Shown here piece by piece: positions 1 through 8,562 of a stretch of 64,000 nt of DNA. Each line of letters starts with the position of its first letter. Position 1 is the stretch's first letter. Origin of the DNA: JACKII01 sp965202745. Its GTDB lineage: Bacteria > Pseudomonadota > Alphaproteobacteria > Bin95. The DNA lies in assembly GCA_965202745.1 (NCBI GenBank), contig CBDBCB010000022.1, positions 682,001-746,000 on the forward strand, in the 5' to 3' direction. Below the pieces are notes generated by a model. The model did not search any database. It saw nothing but the letters and a program-made list of their open reading frames with translations, and was not told the DNA's origin. Position numbers and translations under genes: made by a program.

Positions 1-139
1 CGTCCAAGGCGGCTTGCAAGGCCGACAACAGGTCTTCTGACAGCACATTCCTGGCCTCAGGGCGATTGAGGGTCAGAAGCGCGATTTTACCCAGGTCTTC
101 CCGCAGCAACACGTCGCTTGCGTCATTCTGAAGAGCCAT
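1..139 (-). CDS. Enoyl-CoA hydratase/isomerase family protein, N-terminal fragment
   Basis: Only the first 46 codons are in the window; the gene runs off the left edge. The ATG lies at 137-139 on the minus strand behind a strong GGGAGG ribosome-binding site. The visible protein has the opening of the crotonase fold: a short leader, a beta strand reading KIALLTLNRPEARN (residues about 17-30) and the start of the first helix (LLSALQAALD). The LNRPxxxN motif is diagnostic of enoyl-CoA hydratases. Such a gene next to rplM-rpsI is a common alphaproteobacterial arrangement. Substrate cannot be told because the oxyanion-hole and catalytic residues are outside the window. Confidence 0.8.
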   Translation of the reverse strand, partial: MALQNDASDVLLREDLGKIALLTLNRPEARNVLSEDLLSALQAALD

Positions 140-482
140 GAGAACCTCCCTAAGGATTATCCGACAGCGGGCGCACCATACAGCCGGTTGACGGCATTCA
201 AAGCACGGATTCGCCTAGGGTTCAGGAAAATCTATCTTATGTGGGGATAAATGTGACACCAAAATGACAATACTAGTGGTAGCCAACAAGCGGCCTGAAT
301 CGACCTAAGCCACTTCCTACCCTATTACATTTTTGTAACATATTGATTTATATAGAGTATTTTTTCTCATTTGACACTACGGCGTGAAAACGTCAAAAGC
401 CGCTCTCGTTCGTGCACCCGGTGGCCCAATGCGGCAACCACGGCGCAGCGCGCCCAATAGATTGAACAACGTTAGCGAGACC
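140..482. promoter_or_regulatory. Divergent intergenic region between enoyl-CoA hydratase and rplM
   Basis: No gene is seen in these 343 bases. The central part (about 230-375) is clearly more AT-rich than the surroundings and must hold the promoters of both divergent genes. A 14-bp palindrome, TTACATTTTTGTAA, lies at 325-338 and could be an operator. A consensus -35 hexamer TTGACA is at 371-376, but no good -10 box follows at 16-18 bp, so I do not assign a promoter. The frame of rplM is open back to 384, but the conserved protein starts at 483. Confidence 0.4.
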
Positions 483-944
483 ATGAAAACATACTCGGCC
501 AAACCCGCCGATGTGGAGCGGAAATGGTACGTGATCGACGCGGAAGGTCTGGTTCTCGGCCGGCTCGCCTCGACCGTCGCCATCCGCCTTCGCGGGAAGC
601 ACAAACCGCTCTACACCCCGCATATCGATTGCGGTGATCATATTGTCATCGTGAACGCCGAGAAAGTGGCGATCACCGGCAACAAGCGGGCAGACAAGAA
701 GTTCTACTGGCACACCGGTTATCCGGGCGGCATCAAGGAACGTTCCTGGGAACAGATCCTCGACGGCAAGCACCCGGAGCGGCTGGTTGAGAAAGCCGTT
801 GAGCGTATGCTGCCCAAGACCAAGCTTGGCCGCGCGGTCATTGGCAAGCTGCATGTCTATGCCGGCCCCGACCATCCGCACGAGGCCCAGCAGCCGGAAG
901 CCATAGACTTCGCTGCCCAAAATTCCAAGAACGCGAGGAACTAG
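483..944 (+). CDS. rplM: 50S ribosomal protein L13
   Basis: A 153-residue L13, an early-assembly protein that binds 23S rRNA in the large subunit. The sequence runs from MKTYSAKPADVERKWYVIDA through the GLVLGRLAS motif (residues about 22-30), RGKHKPLYTPH, the GDHIVIVNAEKV segment and the YPGG turn, to VERMLPKTKLGR near residue 118, all typical of the family. The ATG at 483 matches the family start; an in-frame extension to 384 is not homologous and is left out. It is followed after 6 bases by rpsI, the near-universal L13-S9 operon. The poly-basic features expected of L13 are intact. Confidence 0.97.
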   Translation: MKTYSAKPADVERKWYVIDAEGLVLGRLASTVAIRLRGKHKPLYTPHIDCGDHIVIVNAEKVAITGNKRADKKFYWHTGYPGGIKERSWEQILDGKHPERLVEKAVERMLPKTKLGRAVIGKLHVYAGPDHPHEAQQPEAIDFAAQNSKNARN

Positions 945-950
945 TCACTC

Positions 951-1472
951 ATGGCAGACGAACGCACCTCCCTGGCCGATCTGAAAGACGCCCTGAGCCG
1001 CTCCCAACAGGACGGTGGCGCTGACGATGCGGTTATTGCTGGCGGTTTCGGCGACGAAGCCATGCCGGAACCCTCCATCGACGCCCAAGGCCGCGCCTAT
1101 GGCACCGGCCGCCGGAAAGATGCAGTTGCCCGCGTCTGGATCCGTCCGGGCTCCGGCCGTTTCTCCGTGAACGGCAAGACCAGCGACGACTATTTTGTGC
1201 GTCCGACCTTGCGTCAGATCATCGTCCAACCGTTCGACGCCGCCAACCGGCGCGACCAGTTCGATGTAATCTGCACCGTAAAAGGCGGCGGCCTGTCCGG
1301 CCAGGCCGGCGCTGTGCGCCACGGCCTGTCCCGCGCCCTGGTCGCCTACGAGCCGGGCCTGCGCCCGCCGCTCAAGCATGCAGGCTTCATGACCCGCGAC
1401 AGCCGTGTCGTCGAGCGTAAAAAGTTCGGCCGTGCGAAGGCGCGACGCAGCTTCCAGTTCTCCAAGCGGTAA
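951..1472 (+). CDS. rpsI: 30S ribosomal protein S9
   Basis: A 173-residue S9. The conserved domain begins at GTGRRKDAVARVWI (residues about 51-64) and ends in the invariant basic tail FGRAKARRSFQFSKR, whose last residues reach the P-site tRNA in ribosome structures. The first 50 residues are an acidic, low-complexity extension; many alphaproteobacterial S9 proteins have one, though this is on the long side. It is cotranscribed with rplM. A perfect terminator hairpin follows 28 bases after the stop, so the operon probably ends here and argC is a separate unit. Confidence 0.97.
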   Translation: MADERTSLADLKDALSRSQQDGGADDAVIAGGFGDEAMPEPSIDAQGRAYGTGRRKDAVARVWIRPGSGRFSVNGKTSDDYFVRPTLRQIIVQPFDAANRRDQFDVICTVKGGGLSGQAGAVRHGLSRALVAYEPGLRPPLKHAGFMTRDSRVVERKKFGRAKARRSFQFSKR

Positions 1473-1500
1473 CCCGCCAGCCTTCGGGTTGGATGTTAAG

Positions 1501-1535
1501 AAAAGGGGTGCCGCTTGCGGCACCCCTTTTCTTTT
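1501..1535 (+). terminator. Rho-independent terminator after rpsI
   Basis: A perfect 14-bp stem (arm 1501-1514, AAAAGGGGTGCCGC; arm 1517-1530) around a 2-base TT turn, followed by TTTTCTTTT. The A-run before and the T-run after make it look bidirectional, but it lies 3' of rpsI and upstream of argC. Confidence 0.9.
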
Positions 1536-1619
1536 GGCCGATGCGTGTTTGGCCGAGTTTCTTTTTCACCTTGGGAGGCTATGGTGCCTCCCGCCCTCTA
1601 TGATTAAGGAGTTAGTGCG

Positions 1620-2663
1620 ATACAAAAGGACATCAATATCGCGATCCTCGGTGCTTCCGGTTATACCGGCGCCGAATTGCTGCGCCTGCTGGCCGGGCAT
1701 CCGCGCTTCCGCATCGCGGCACTCACCGCTGACAGCAATGCGGGCCAGGAAATGGCCTCGGTCTATCCGCACACCCTGCCGCTGAAACTGCCGACGCTGA
1801 CCAAAATCGACGAGGTCGACTGGTCCGGCATCGACGCCGTGTTCTGCTGCCTGCCACACGCGACCACGCAAAAGGTGATTGCCGGACTGCCCACACACCT
1901 GAAAATCGTGGATCTGTCGGCGGATTTCCGGCTGGTGGATGTGGACCTCTACACCAAGGTTTACGGCCACGAGCACCACGCGCCGGAATTGCAGACAGAG
2001 GCGGTCTATGGCCTGACCGAAATCGGGCGGCGTGCCATCGGCAATGCCCGGTTGGTAGCCAATCCCGGCTGCTACCCCACCTGCTCCACCCTGCCGCTGT
2101 TCCCGCTGTTGAAAGACGGGCTGATCGAGCAGGACGGCATCATTATCGACGCCAAGTCCGGCGTCACGGGCGCTGGCCGCTCGGCGAAGCTGGATATGAT
2201 CTTCTCTGAAGTGCATGACGGTTTCCACCCCTATAACCTGGGCAGGCACCGTCACCAGCCGGAGATCGAGCAGACACTATCCGAGGCCGTCGGCAAGCCA
2301 ATGAACGTGGTGTTCTCACCCCACCTGATCCCGATCAACCGGGGCATGCTCTGCACCACCTATATCCGCCCGGCGAATGGCGCGACGGAGGTGGACCTGC
2401 GCGCCTCACTCGAAACAGCCTATGCCGACGAGCACTTCGTCCACATGGTGCCCGCCGGTACCTGGCCCGCAACGCGCCAGGTGCGCGGATCCAACTACTG
2501 CTTCATCGGCCTCGGCCCCACCGGCGTGCCCGGACAGATGGTGGTGGTCTCCGTTATCGATAATCTGGTGAAGGGCGCTTCCGGCCAGGCCTTGCAGAAC
2601 ATGAACCTGCTGTTCAGCCTGGACGAGACCGAGGGCCTGCGCCTGGAGCCCGTCTATCCGTAA
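1620..2663 (+). CDS. argC: N-acetyl-gamma-glutamyl-phosphate reductase, apparent ATA start
   Basis: ArgC reduces N-acetylglutamyl phosphate to the semialdehyde with NADPH in arginine synthesis. From 1620 the protein would be 347 residues, the normal length of the long type: DINIAILGASGYTGAELL is the NADP-binding glycine motif (residues about 4-21) and ANPGCYPTCST holds the catalytic Cys near residue 151. The start is the odd point. A TAA closes the frame at 1605-1607 and the only ATG/GTG/TTG codon early enough is TTG at 1677, which would delete the GASGYTG motif. A good AAGGAG site (1606-1611) sits 8 bases before ATA at 1620, so I take ATA as the probable start. A substitution or indel error at this point is the alternative. 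The ATG at 1600 and GTG at 1615 are in other frames. Confidence 0.88.
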   Translation: MQKDINIAILGASGYTGAELLRLLAGHPRFRIAALTADSNAGQEMASVYPHTLPLKLPTLTKIDEVDWSGIDAVFCCLPHATTQKVIAGLPTHLKIVDLSADFRLVDVDLYTKVYGHEHHAPELQTEAVYGLTEIGRRAIGNARLVANPGCYPTCSTLPLFPLLKDGLIEQDGIIIDAKSGVTGAGRSAKLDMIFSEVHDGFHPYNLGRHRHQPEIEQTLSEAVGKPMNVVFSPHLIPINRGMLCTTYIRPANGATEVDLRASLETAYADEHFVHMVPAGTWPATRQVRGSNYCFIGLGPTGVPGQMVVVSVIDNLVKGASGQALQNMNLLFSLDETEGLRLEPVYP

Positions 2664-2683
2664 CTCTTTTGAGGACCAGTCCC

Positions 2684-3190
2684 ATGACCGCTGATTTCAA
2701 ACGGGAGGGCCTGGTTCTCTCCTACAACGGCATCCTGCCGAAGCTCGGGCGCGACGTGTTTGTTGCGCCGGGCACTATTATCGTTGGCAATGTGGAAATC
2801 GGTGACGAGGCCAGTCTCTGGTACAACACCGTCGTCCGCGCCGACGTGCACGAGGTGCAGATCGGCGCGCGCACCAATCTGCAGGACGGCACGGTGGTGC
2901 ATGTCACCGGCGGGCGTTTCGGCACCTATATCGGCAATGACATCCTGATCGGCCACCAGTGCGTGATCCACGGGTGCACCATCCATGACCGCGCGTTTAT
3001 CGGCATGCGGGCGCCGATTTTGGACGGCGCGGTGCTGACGCCGAACAAGGTGGTGCCGACGGGCGGGCTTTGGGCGGGCGCTCCCGCTAAGAAGATGCGC
3101 GACCTCTCGCCGGAAGAGATCGAGCGCCACAAGGTGGCCACGGCGGGCTATGTGAAAAACGCCAAGGAACACCGCGCGTCGCTGAGGTAG
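2684..3190 (+). CDS. Gamma-carbonic-anhydrase-like hexapeptide-repeat protein
   Basis: A 168-residue left-handed beta-helix protein of the YrdA/PaaY/gamma carbonic anhydrase group. Hexapeptide repeats run through most of the chain (for example VGNVEIGDEASLWYNTVVRA at about residues 34-53). The three zinc-binding histidines of the family are present in TVVHV, LIGHQ and VIHGC. The usual GMGA turn reads GMRA here. I chose the ATG at 2684, preceded by GAGG at 8 bases, over an in-frame TTG at 2669. Whether it hydrates CO2 or is an acyl-CoA thioesterase or unknown trimer cannot be told from sequence. It follows argC by 20 bases and may share its transcript. Confidence 0.88.
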   Translation: MTADFKREGLVLSYNGILPKLGRDVFVAPGTIIVGNVEIGDEASLWYNTVVRADVHEVQIGARTNLQDGTVVHVTGGRFGTYIGNDILIGHQCVIHGCTIHDRAFIGMRAPILDGAVLTPNKVVPTGGLWAGAPAKKMRDLSPEEIERHKVATAGYVKNAKEHRASLR

Positions 3191-3212
3191 GGCTGCACTA
3201 GCATTTTTTCCG

Positions 3213-3316
3213 GCGTCATTGCGAGTCTGCGACGCGGGCGAAGCAACCCTTCGGCCTTTCACTTGATGGGTTGCTTCGTTGCAGCGGCCTGCGGCCGCTG
3301 CGTCTCGCAATGACGC
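3213..3316. repeat. Dispersed palindromic repeat, GTCATTGCGAG family, copy 1
   Basis: A long imperfect inverted repeat. The outer arms are GCGTCATTGCGAG (3213-3225) and CTCGCAATGACGC (3304-3316). Inner arms GAAGCAACCC (3240-3249) and GGGTTGCTTC (3268-3277) also pair. A second copy is at 56131-56240 and a partial one near 54858. It fills much of the 316-base gap 3191-3506, which holds no gene that I can see. Confidence 0.8.
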
Positions 3317-3360
3317 AAAATCTAACTGGCAGGCTGCTGAAAAGCCCAACCCGAGACCGT

Positions 3361-3446
3361 CACCCTTCGACAGGCTCAGGGTGAAGGAGGACTGGTTTCA
3401 GCAAGCCTCAGCGAAATCTCATCATCCTGAGCCTGTCGAATGATGG
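3361..3446. repeat. Pair of inverted TTCGACAGGCTCAGG repeats
   Basis: Two facing copies of a short repeat. CCTTCGACAGGCTCAGGGTG lies at about 3363-3382, and its reverse form CCTGAGCCTGTCGAATGATG at about 3426-3445. The same element occurs at 53784-53859 and, rearranged, at 54731-54757. This sequence type is a widespread intergenic REP-like element. It lies between the gamma-CA gene and the converging SDR gene. Confidence 0.75.
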
Positions 3447-3506
3447 CGTTTCAGTCCTGCAAAGACCTTCTTCAGCAACCTGCCAGGGTCGTGGGCGCGC
3501 TCTGGC

Positions 3507-4343
3507 CTAGAACGGCGTCGCTGAGGCTCCCCCCATCGCGCGGGCGATTTCTTCGAAGCGGCGGCGGATGGCGGGCCAGAATTCCGGGCCGGTGATGGCG
3601 AAGAGGTCATCATTCTGCACCGCCTGCACCACGGCGGCGGCCACTTCGTCAGGGCTCTTGCCCTGCATGACTGCGGCAGCGTCCCGGCGCAGATGCTCGA
3701 CGCCGCTGGTCGGCTTCTCCCATGCACCGAAGGCTTCCTGCCGGTTGCGGCGGCTGCCCAGAATGTTCGTCGCCGTATAGCCGGGGCAGAGCACCGTCGC
3801 GCCGATCAACGTGCCTTGCAGATCATCGCGCAGGGTCTCGGTCAGACCGACAACTGCGTATTTCGAGGCATTATAGATGCCGATCGCGCGCTGCGGGTGC
3901 AGACCGGCGACGGAGCCGGTGTTGACCACATGCCCCTCCTCCCCATGCGCGACCATGCCGGGCAGGAAGGCCTGCAATCCATTCACCACGCCATTCAGGT
4001 TCACAGACAGCACCCAGTCCCAGTCCTCGTCCCGAGCGTCCTGCAAATAGCCGCCATGGCCGACGCCTGCATTGTTGCATAGCAGGTGGATGTTGCCGAT
4101 CTCGCCGGTGACGCGTGCAGCAACCTCCCGCATGGCGGCGCGGTCGGACACATCGATCTGGACACCGAGAGCCTTGCCGCCCGCGGCCTTGATCGCCTCA
4201 ACGGCAGGTTCGATAGCGTCCTGCTGGATGTCCGCGACGGCGACGGTCATGCCCCTGGCCGCGAAGGCCTGCGCCATCGCCAGGCCGATTCCGGATGCGC
4301 CGCCGGTGATGAAGGCGTTCTTGCCCTGGAAGTCCTTGATCAC
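3507..4343 (-). CDS. SDR family NAD(P)-dependent oxidoreductase
   Basis: A 278-residue classical short-chain dehydrogenase. The cofactor motif TGGASGIG is at residues about 14-21, the structural NNAG motif near residue 90, and the catalytic Tyr/Lys pair in YNASK near residue 160. The start codon is GTG at 4341-4343, overlapping the upstream CoA-transferase stop by four bases (GTGA), so the two are translationally coupled. In such a pair the dehydrogenase may act on a beta-hydroxyacyl or related alcohol from CoA-linked catabolism, but the substrate is not visible. The C-terminal 70 residues resemble those of the SDR group that acts on bulkier substrates. Confidence 0.9.
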   Translation of the reverse strand: MIKDFQGKNAFITGGASGIGLAMAQAFAARGMTVAVADIQQDAIEPAVEAIKAAGGKALGVQIDVSDRAAMREVAARVTGEIGNIHLLCNNAGVGHGGYLQDARDEDWDWVLSVNLNGVVNGLQAFLPGMVAHGEEGHVVNTGSVAGLHPQRAIGIYNASKYAVVGLTETLRDDLQGTLIGATVLCPGYTATNILGSRRNRQEAFGAWEKPTSGVEHLRRDAAAVMQGKSPDEVAAAVVQAVQNDDLFAITGPEFWPAIRRRFEEIARAMGGASATPF

Positions 4344-5527
4344 AGCGCACCCTCCCGGCGTAGGTCTTCAATCTCGTCTGGGGAAAGGCCCAGCTTGCCC
4401 AAAATGTCCGCCTCGTCAGCGGCCATGGGCGGGGCGGCATTCACCAGCGGCGGCAGGCCCGGCATGCGGATCGCCGGGCCGGTCGAGCCCATTTCGATAC
4501 CATCCGGCGTCTGGTAGCGGACCTGCTGGCCGGTGCGGCGGGCAAACGGATTGTTGAGCGCCTGGCCGATATCGTTGACCGGCGCGGCGGGCACCGCGCC
4601 GCCGAATTCCTGCATCCATTCCGCCGTTGTTTTGACGCTCAGCGCCTCGTCCAATAATTCAGTCAGGCGGTCGCGGTGTTTCAGGCGCGTGGCGAAATCG
4701 GGATAGATCGGCACTAGTTCTGGCTGGCCGATGGCGTTACAGAGCGCGGGCCAGAACTTTTCCTTGTTGCACATCAGGAAAATCCAGCCGTCCTTGGTCT
4801 TATAAAGCTGGCTCGGCACCAGGTTCGGATGGGCGGAACGGGCTTCGCGCGTCGTGTTCACACCCATGGTCATGTACCAGGCCGCTACATAGCAGATGTT
4901 GGTCATGGCAGCATCGAACAGGGAGACATCATAGTCTGCCCCCTTGCCGCTCGCGCGCGCGCCCAGGATGCCGGAGGAGAGCGCGATTGCTGCCTGCAAG
5001 CCTGTCGAGAGATCCACCAGCGAGAGCCCCATGCGGGAGGGCGGGCCGCCCGGCTCCCCCGTCACGGCGAGGTAGCCGCATTCCGCCTGCATCAGGTAGT
5101 CATAGCCGGGCCACGCCGCCCGCTCGCCCTCGCGACCATAGGCGGAGAGGTGCACGCAGACGATCTTCTCGTTCACATCCTTCAGTGCGTCATAGGTCAG
5201 GCCGAGCTTGCCCGGCAGATCCCCGCGCAGGTTGTTGAAGACCGCGTCGGCGTTCGCCGCCAGCTTGCGGAACACCTCCTGGCCGCGCTCGCTCTTCAGG
5301 TTCAGCGTGATCGAGCGCTTGTTACGGTTGAAAGCCTGAAAGAACAGTGAGTCGCCCTTGGGCAGGGGCTCCTGCGGGTGGCGCACATGGCGGCCCACAT
5401 CGCCGCCGTCGGTCGCATTCTCGATTTTGACGATCTCCGCGCCCAGGTCAGCCAGTTGCAGCGTGCCGAAAGGGCCAGCGCCATACTGCTCGACGGCGAG
5501 GATACGGACGCCTTTTAGCGGAAGCAT
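4340..5527 (-). CDS. CaiB/BaiF (family III) CoA-transferase
   Basis: A 395-residue family III CoA-transferase. These enzymes move CoA between carboxylic acids through an aspartyl-CoA mixed anhydride. Visible landmarks are the N-terminal LKGVRILAVEQYGAGPFGT with LADLGAEIVKIE (residues about 4-37), the NNKRSITLNL-like segment (here RNKRSITLNLKS) and the SLVDLSTG motif whose Asp is the expected nucleophile. I start at the ATG at 5525-5527, the family start; the frame is open further upstream without homology. It is the first gene of a two-gene unit with the SDR downstream. Family members act on many substrates (carnitine, oxalate, succinate, mesaconate), so no symbol is given. Confidence 0.92.
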   Translation of the reverse strand: MLPLKGVRILAVEQYGAGPFGTLQLADLGAEIVKIENATDGGDVGRHVRHPQEPLPKGDSLFFQAFNRNKRSITLNLKSERGQEVFRKLAANADAVFNNLRGDLPGKLGLTYDALKDVNEKIVCVHLSAYGREGERAAWPGYDYLMQAECGYLAVTGEPGGPPSRMGLSLVDLSTGLQAAIALSSGILGARASGKGADYDVSLFDAAMTNICYVAAWYMTMGVNTTREARSAHPNLVPSQLYKTKDGWIFLMCNKEKFWPALCNAIGQPELVPIYPDFATRLKHRDRLTELLDEALSVKTTAEWMQEFGGAVPAAPVNDIGQALNNPFARRTGQQVRYQTPDGIEMGSTGPAIRMPGLPPLVNAAPPMAADEADILGKLGLSPDEIEDLRREGAL

Positions 5528-5651
5528 GGGAAAAACTCCGGCGGAAAAAGAAAAACAGCTTCTGCCTTTGCATAGAGCGGCAATCCTCGCGATAAAAGGG
5601 CGATAAGCTCGGCGAACCGAATTGCCGGACCATGACACAAAGGGCGAGCCC

Positions 5652-6560
5652 ATGACCATTACCATCACCGGCGCAGGCGGCTTTCTGGGCCAGCGCGTCA
5701 CTAAAATCCTGGCAGAGCGTGGCGAGAAGCTGGTGCTGGCCGACATGGTGCCGCCAGCCAACCCGCCCGCGGGGGCAAAGGTACTGACCGGCAATCTGGG
5801 CCAGCCCCTGAACGAGGCGATCACCGAGGAAACCACCGCCGTCATCCATCTGGCTGCCGTGGTCTCCGCCGGTGCGGAGGCGGACTTCGAGGCGGGCTAC
5901 CGGGTGAACCTGACCGGGCAGCGCGCCACGCTGGAGCGCTGCCGCGGGCTCGGCACGAACCCGAAATTCCTGTTCACCAGCTCGCTCGCCGTATTCGGCG
6001 CGGTGGACAAGGTTGACGATGCGACAGCGACCATGCCGCAAAGCTCCTATGGCACACAGAAAGCGCTGGGCGAGTTGCTGGTCAATGACTACAGTCGCAA
6101 GGGCTACATCCAGGGCCGGACGCTGCGCCTGCCGACCGTGGTGATTCGGCCCGGCAAGCCGAACGCGGCAGCCAGCAGCTTCGCGAGCGGCATCCTGCGG
6201 GAACCGCTGGCGGGGGAGGAAAGCATCTGCCCGGTCTCGGAAGATCTGGCGCTGTGGATCGCATCACCCGCCAGCGTGACGAGCGCGCTGGTGCATGCGC
6301 TGGACCTGCCGGACGAGGCTTTCGCGCCCTGGCGGGTGCTGAACGTGCCGGGCATCACCGTGACGGCGAAGGAAATGGTGGCGGCACTGGGCAAGGCCGG
6401 TGGCGATACCAGCCTGGTGAAGTTCCAGCACGACCCGGCCATCGACGCCATTGTCGGCTCCTGGCCCGCCCATTTCGTCACGCCGCGGGCGAACGCCATG
6501 GGCTTTCCGCCAGCGGACGACCTGGATACGCTGATCCAGAACCATATCAACGGCCTGTAA
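5652..6560 (+). CDS. NAD-dependent epimerase/dehydratase, D-erythronate dehydrogenase-like
   Basis: A 302-residue extended SDR. TGAGGFLGQR near the N-terminus (residues about 6-15) binds NAD, and YGTQK near residue 134 is the catalytic YxxxK. The segment RLPTVVIRPGKPNAAASSF and the following ILREPLAGE are what I recall of DenD, which oxidises D-erythronate to 2-oxo-tetronate. No other tetronate-pathway gene (kinase, OtnC, OtnI) lies beside it; the neighbours are CoA-transferase, SDR and MaoC genes. The function is therefore a family guess. The ATG at 5652 begins exactly at the Rossmann strand; an upstream TTG at 5622 is ignored. Confidence 0.85.
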   Translation: MTITITGAGGFLGQRVTKILAERGEKLVLADMVPPANPPAGAKVLTGNLGQPLNEAITEETTAVIHLAAVVSAGAEADFEAGYRVNLTGQRATLERCRGLGTNPKFLFTSSLAVFGAVDKVDDATATMPQSSYGTQKALGELLVNDYSRKGYIQGRTLRLPTVVIRPGKPNAAASSFASGILREPLAGEESICPVSEDLALWIASPASVTSALVHALDLPDEAFAPWRVLNVPGITVTAKEMVAALGKAGGDTSLVKFQHDPAIDAIVGSWPAHFVTPRANAMGFPPADDLDTLIQNHINGL

Positions 6561-6591
6561 GGCCATCCCGCAAGTACAGAGGAAACGCACC

Positions 6592-7044
6592 ATGAGCGGT
6601 TTGTATTTTGAAGAGTTTGAGATCGGCCAGGTGTTCGATCATGCGCTGACCCGCACCATCACCGAGATGGACAATGTCATGTTCTGCGCGCTGACCCATA
6701 ACCCGCAGCCCCTGCACCTGGACGAGGAATTCGGCAAGACAACCGAATTCGGCGCTCGCATCGTCAACTCGCTGTTCACACTGGGCCTGGTGATCGGCGT
6801 TTCGGTGAACGACACGACCCTGGGCACCACGGTCGCGAACCTAGGTATGACCGACGTCGCCTTTCGTGCACCGGTCTTCCATGGCGACACGATCCGCAGC
6901 CAGACCACCGTGCTGGAAAAGCGCGAGAGCAAGTCCCGCCCGAACGCCGGCGTAGTGCTGTTCGAGCATCGCGGCTTCAACCAGAAAGGCCAAGAGATCG
7001 CCTACTGCAAGCGCTCCGGCCTGATGCTGAAAAGGCCTGCCTAA
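6592..7044 (+). CDS. MaoC-like dehydratase
   Basis: A 150-residue single hot-dog domain of the MaoC/enoyl-CoA hydratase 2 type. The hydratase motif is recognisable in ALTHNPQPLHLDEEFGKTTE (residues about 24-43), followed by FGARIVNSLFTLGL, the usual substrate-helix region. The family hydrates trans-enoyl-CoA or mesaconyl-CoA-like compounds. It starts 31 bases after the DenD-like gene behind an AGAGGAAA ribosome site and is probably cotranscribed with it. Together with the divergent CoA-transferase-SDR pair it suggests a small CoA-ester catabolic island. Its 3' end overlaps the convergent pleD remnant by four bases. Confidence 0.88.
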   Translation: MSGLYFEEFEIGQVFDHALTRTITEMDNVMFCALTHNPQPLHLDEEFGKTTEFGARIVNSLFTLGLVIGVSVNDTTLGTTVANLGMTDVAFRAPVFHGDTIRSQTTVLEKRESKSRPNAGVVLFEHRGFNQKGQEIAYCKRSGLMLKRPA

Positions 7045-8461
7045 CCAGAGGCAGCGACCCGGCCGGGAGGCATGACGATCTCGCCTGGCGGCATCAGTGC
7101 AGAGGCGGGGTTGTCCGCGGCCTGAATGCGGTTCCGGCCAAGCCGCTTGGCGCGGTAGAGCCCTGCGTCGGCCCGGTTGAGCGCTGTATCGACGCTGCCT
7201 TCGTCCCACTGCACCGTGCTGATGCCGAAACTGGCGGTGACGCTGATGACGGTTCCGCACGGCAGCGGTACGGGTGCGGCAGCCACGGCTTCGCGCAGAC
7301 GCTCGGCAATGCGGCAGGCACTGACGATTTCGGCATCCGGCAGGAGAACAACGAACTCCTCCCCACCGAAGCGGGTGACGAGGTCGGGCGTGCGCACGCC
7401 GCCGGTCAGGCGGGCAGCAACGGCGTCGCCAGCGGCATGGCCGAAGCGGTCGTTCACCCGTTTGAAGTGATCCAGATCGCAGACGATCAGGCCCAGCGAA
7501 CGGCCGGACGCCATGGCCTGGGCATGCAAACGAGGCAGATGCTGTTGCAGATAGTGGCGGTTATAGAGGCCGGTGCGCGCGTCGTGCATCGCCTGGTCCA
7601 GGCTGGCGAAATGGCGGCTTTGAATGCGCTGCTGCAAGCGATGGCGGCGCACCTGGGTTGCCAGACGGGCCGCAATCTCGCTGCCATTGAGGGGGCGCAA
7701 CAGGTATTCGTTCGCACCAAGGTCCAGCCCTTTGAATAGCGCCTGGCGCTGCTCGCGGTTGCCAATCAGGACGAAGGGTACGTGGCGGCTGGCTTCCGTC
7801 GAGCGCACCTGCGAGCAGAAGCGCAGCGCATCCAGCCGCTCGCCGCTCATGTCCGCCAGGATCAGATCGTAGCTGCTGAAATCCGCGGGTATGTCGCGCT
7901 CGTCAGCGGGACAGAGGCATTCCAGGTGATGGCGCATGTCGAGTGCCAGCGCCCGCATGGTGCGGCGGACGCTGGCGCTGGACGAGAGCAGCAGCAGGCG
8001 GGCGTCGGCGACAGGCTCATCGGCCAGCACCTCCCCACCGGCATCGCCCAGCACTTCCGGCTGGCGCAGGCGCCATTCGTCCAAAACCCGCTTCAGCCGC
8101 ACCAGGGAGCGGACGCGTGTAAGAAGGGCCAGGGTCGGTCCAAGAGCTTGGTCAGGAAGTCATCTGCGCCGCATTCCAGGCCCTAGAGCATTTCCTGGGG
8201 TGTGTCGAGGGATGTCACCATGACCACCGGAATGTGGCTGAACTGCCCGTCGGCCTTGAGCGTGCGGCACACGTCGTAGCCGGTCAGGCCCGGCATCATC
8301 ACGTCGAGCAGGATCAGGTCCAGCGCGCTTTCCTGTACCGAGGCCAGCGCTGCCTCCCCACTATCGACGGCGGAAACACTGTAATATTCGGCCGTCAGCT
8401 TTGCGTGCAACAACGCACGATTGGCCGCGTTGTCATCCACCACAAGAATTCGCGCTATCAT
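7041..8461 (-). pseudogene. pleD: pleD-type response regulator/diguanylate cyclase, broken by amber stop and frameshift
   Basis: PleD has two receiver domains and a GGDEF domain that makes c-di-GMP at the cell pole. All three parts are here, but not in one frame. Receiver 1 (MIARILVVDDNAANRALLHA, with LILLDVMMP phospho-acceptor) runs from 8461 to a TAG at 8183-8185. Past the stop the same frame continues in register (GLECGADDFLTK) and then shifts at about 8130-8150 into the frame of RVRSLVRLKRVLDEW, receiver 2 (with DLILADMSG) and the GGDEF domain. That domain has GGEEF and an RTPD inhibitory-site motif five residues before it. Two independent lesions argue for a pseudogene. A separately translated receiver 2-GGDEF protein (GTG at 8102) remains possible. 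It lies 101 bases downstream of intact divK, the Caulobacter order. Confidence 0.85.
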
Positions 8462-8562
8462 CCACCCCCAACCCGACGGCTGCGCCCGCTTCGGAGTCGA
8501 AGCGGGGCAGTACCAGTCACTCAGCAGTCAGGTGAAGGTACCGGGCAGGCGCAAATGCGCCC

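Noticed and set aside
384..482. 33-codon N-terminal extension of rplM
   Set aside because: Not homologous to L13; the ATG at 483 matches the family start.
1677..2663. argC starting at TTG 1677
   Set aside because: This would delete the NADP-binding GASGYTG motif and has no ribosome-binding site at the right distance.
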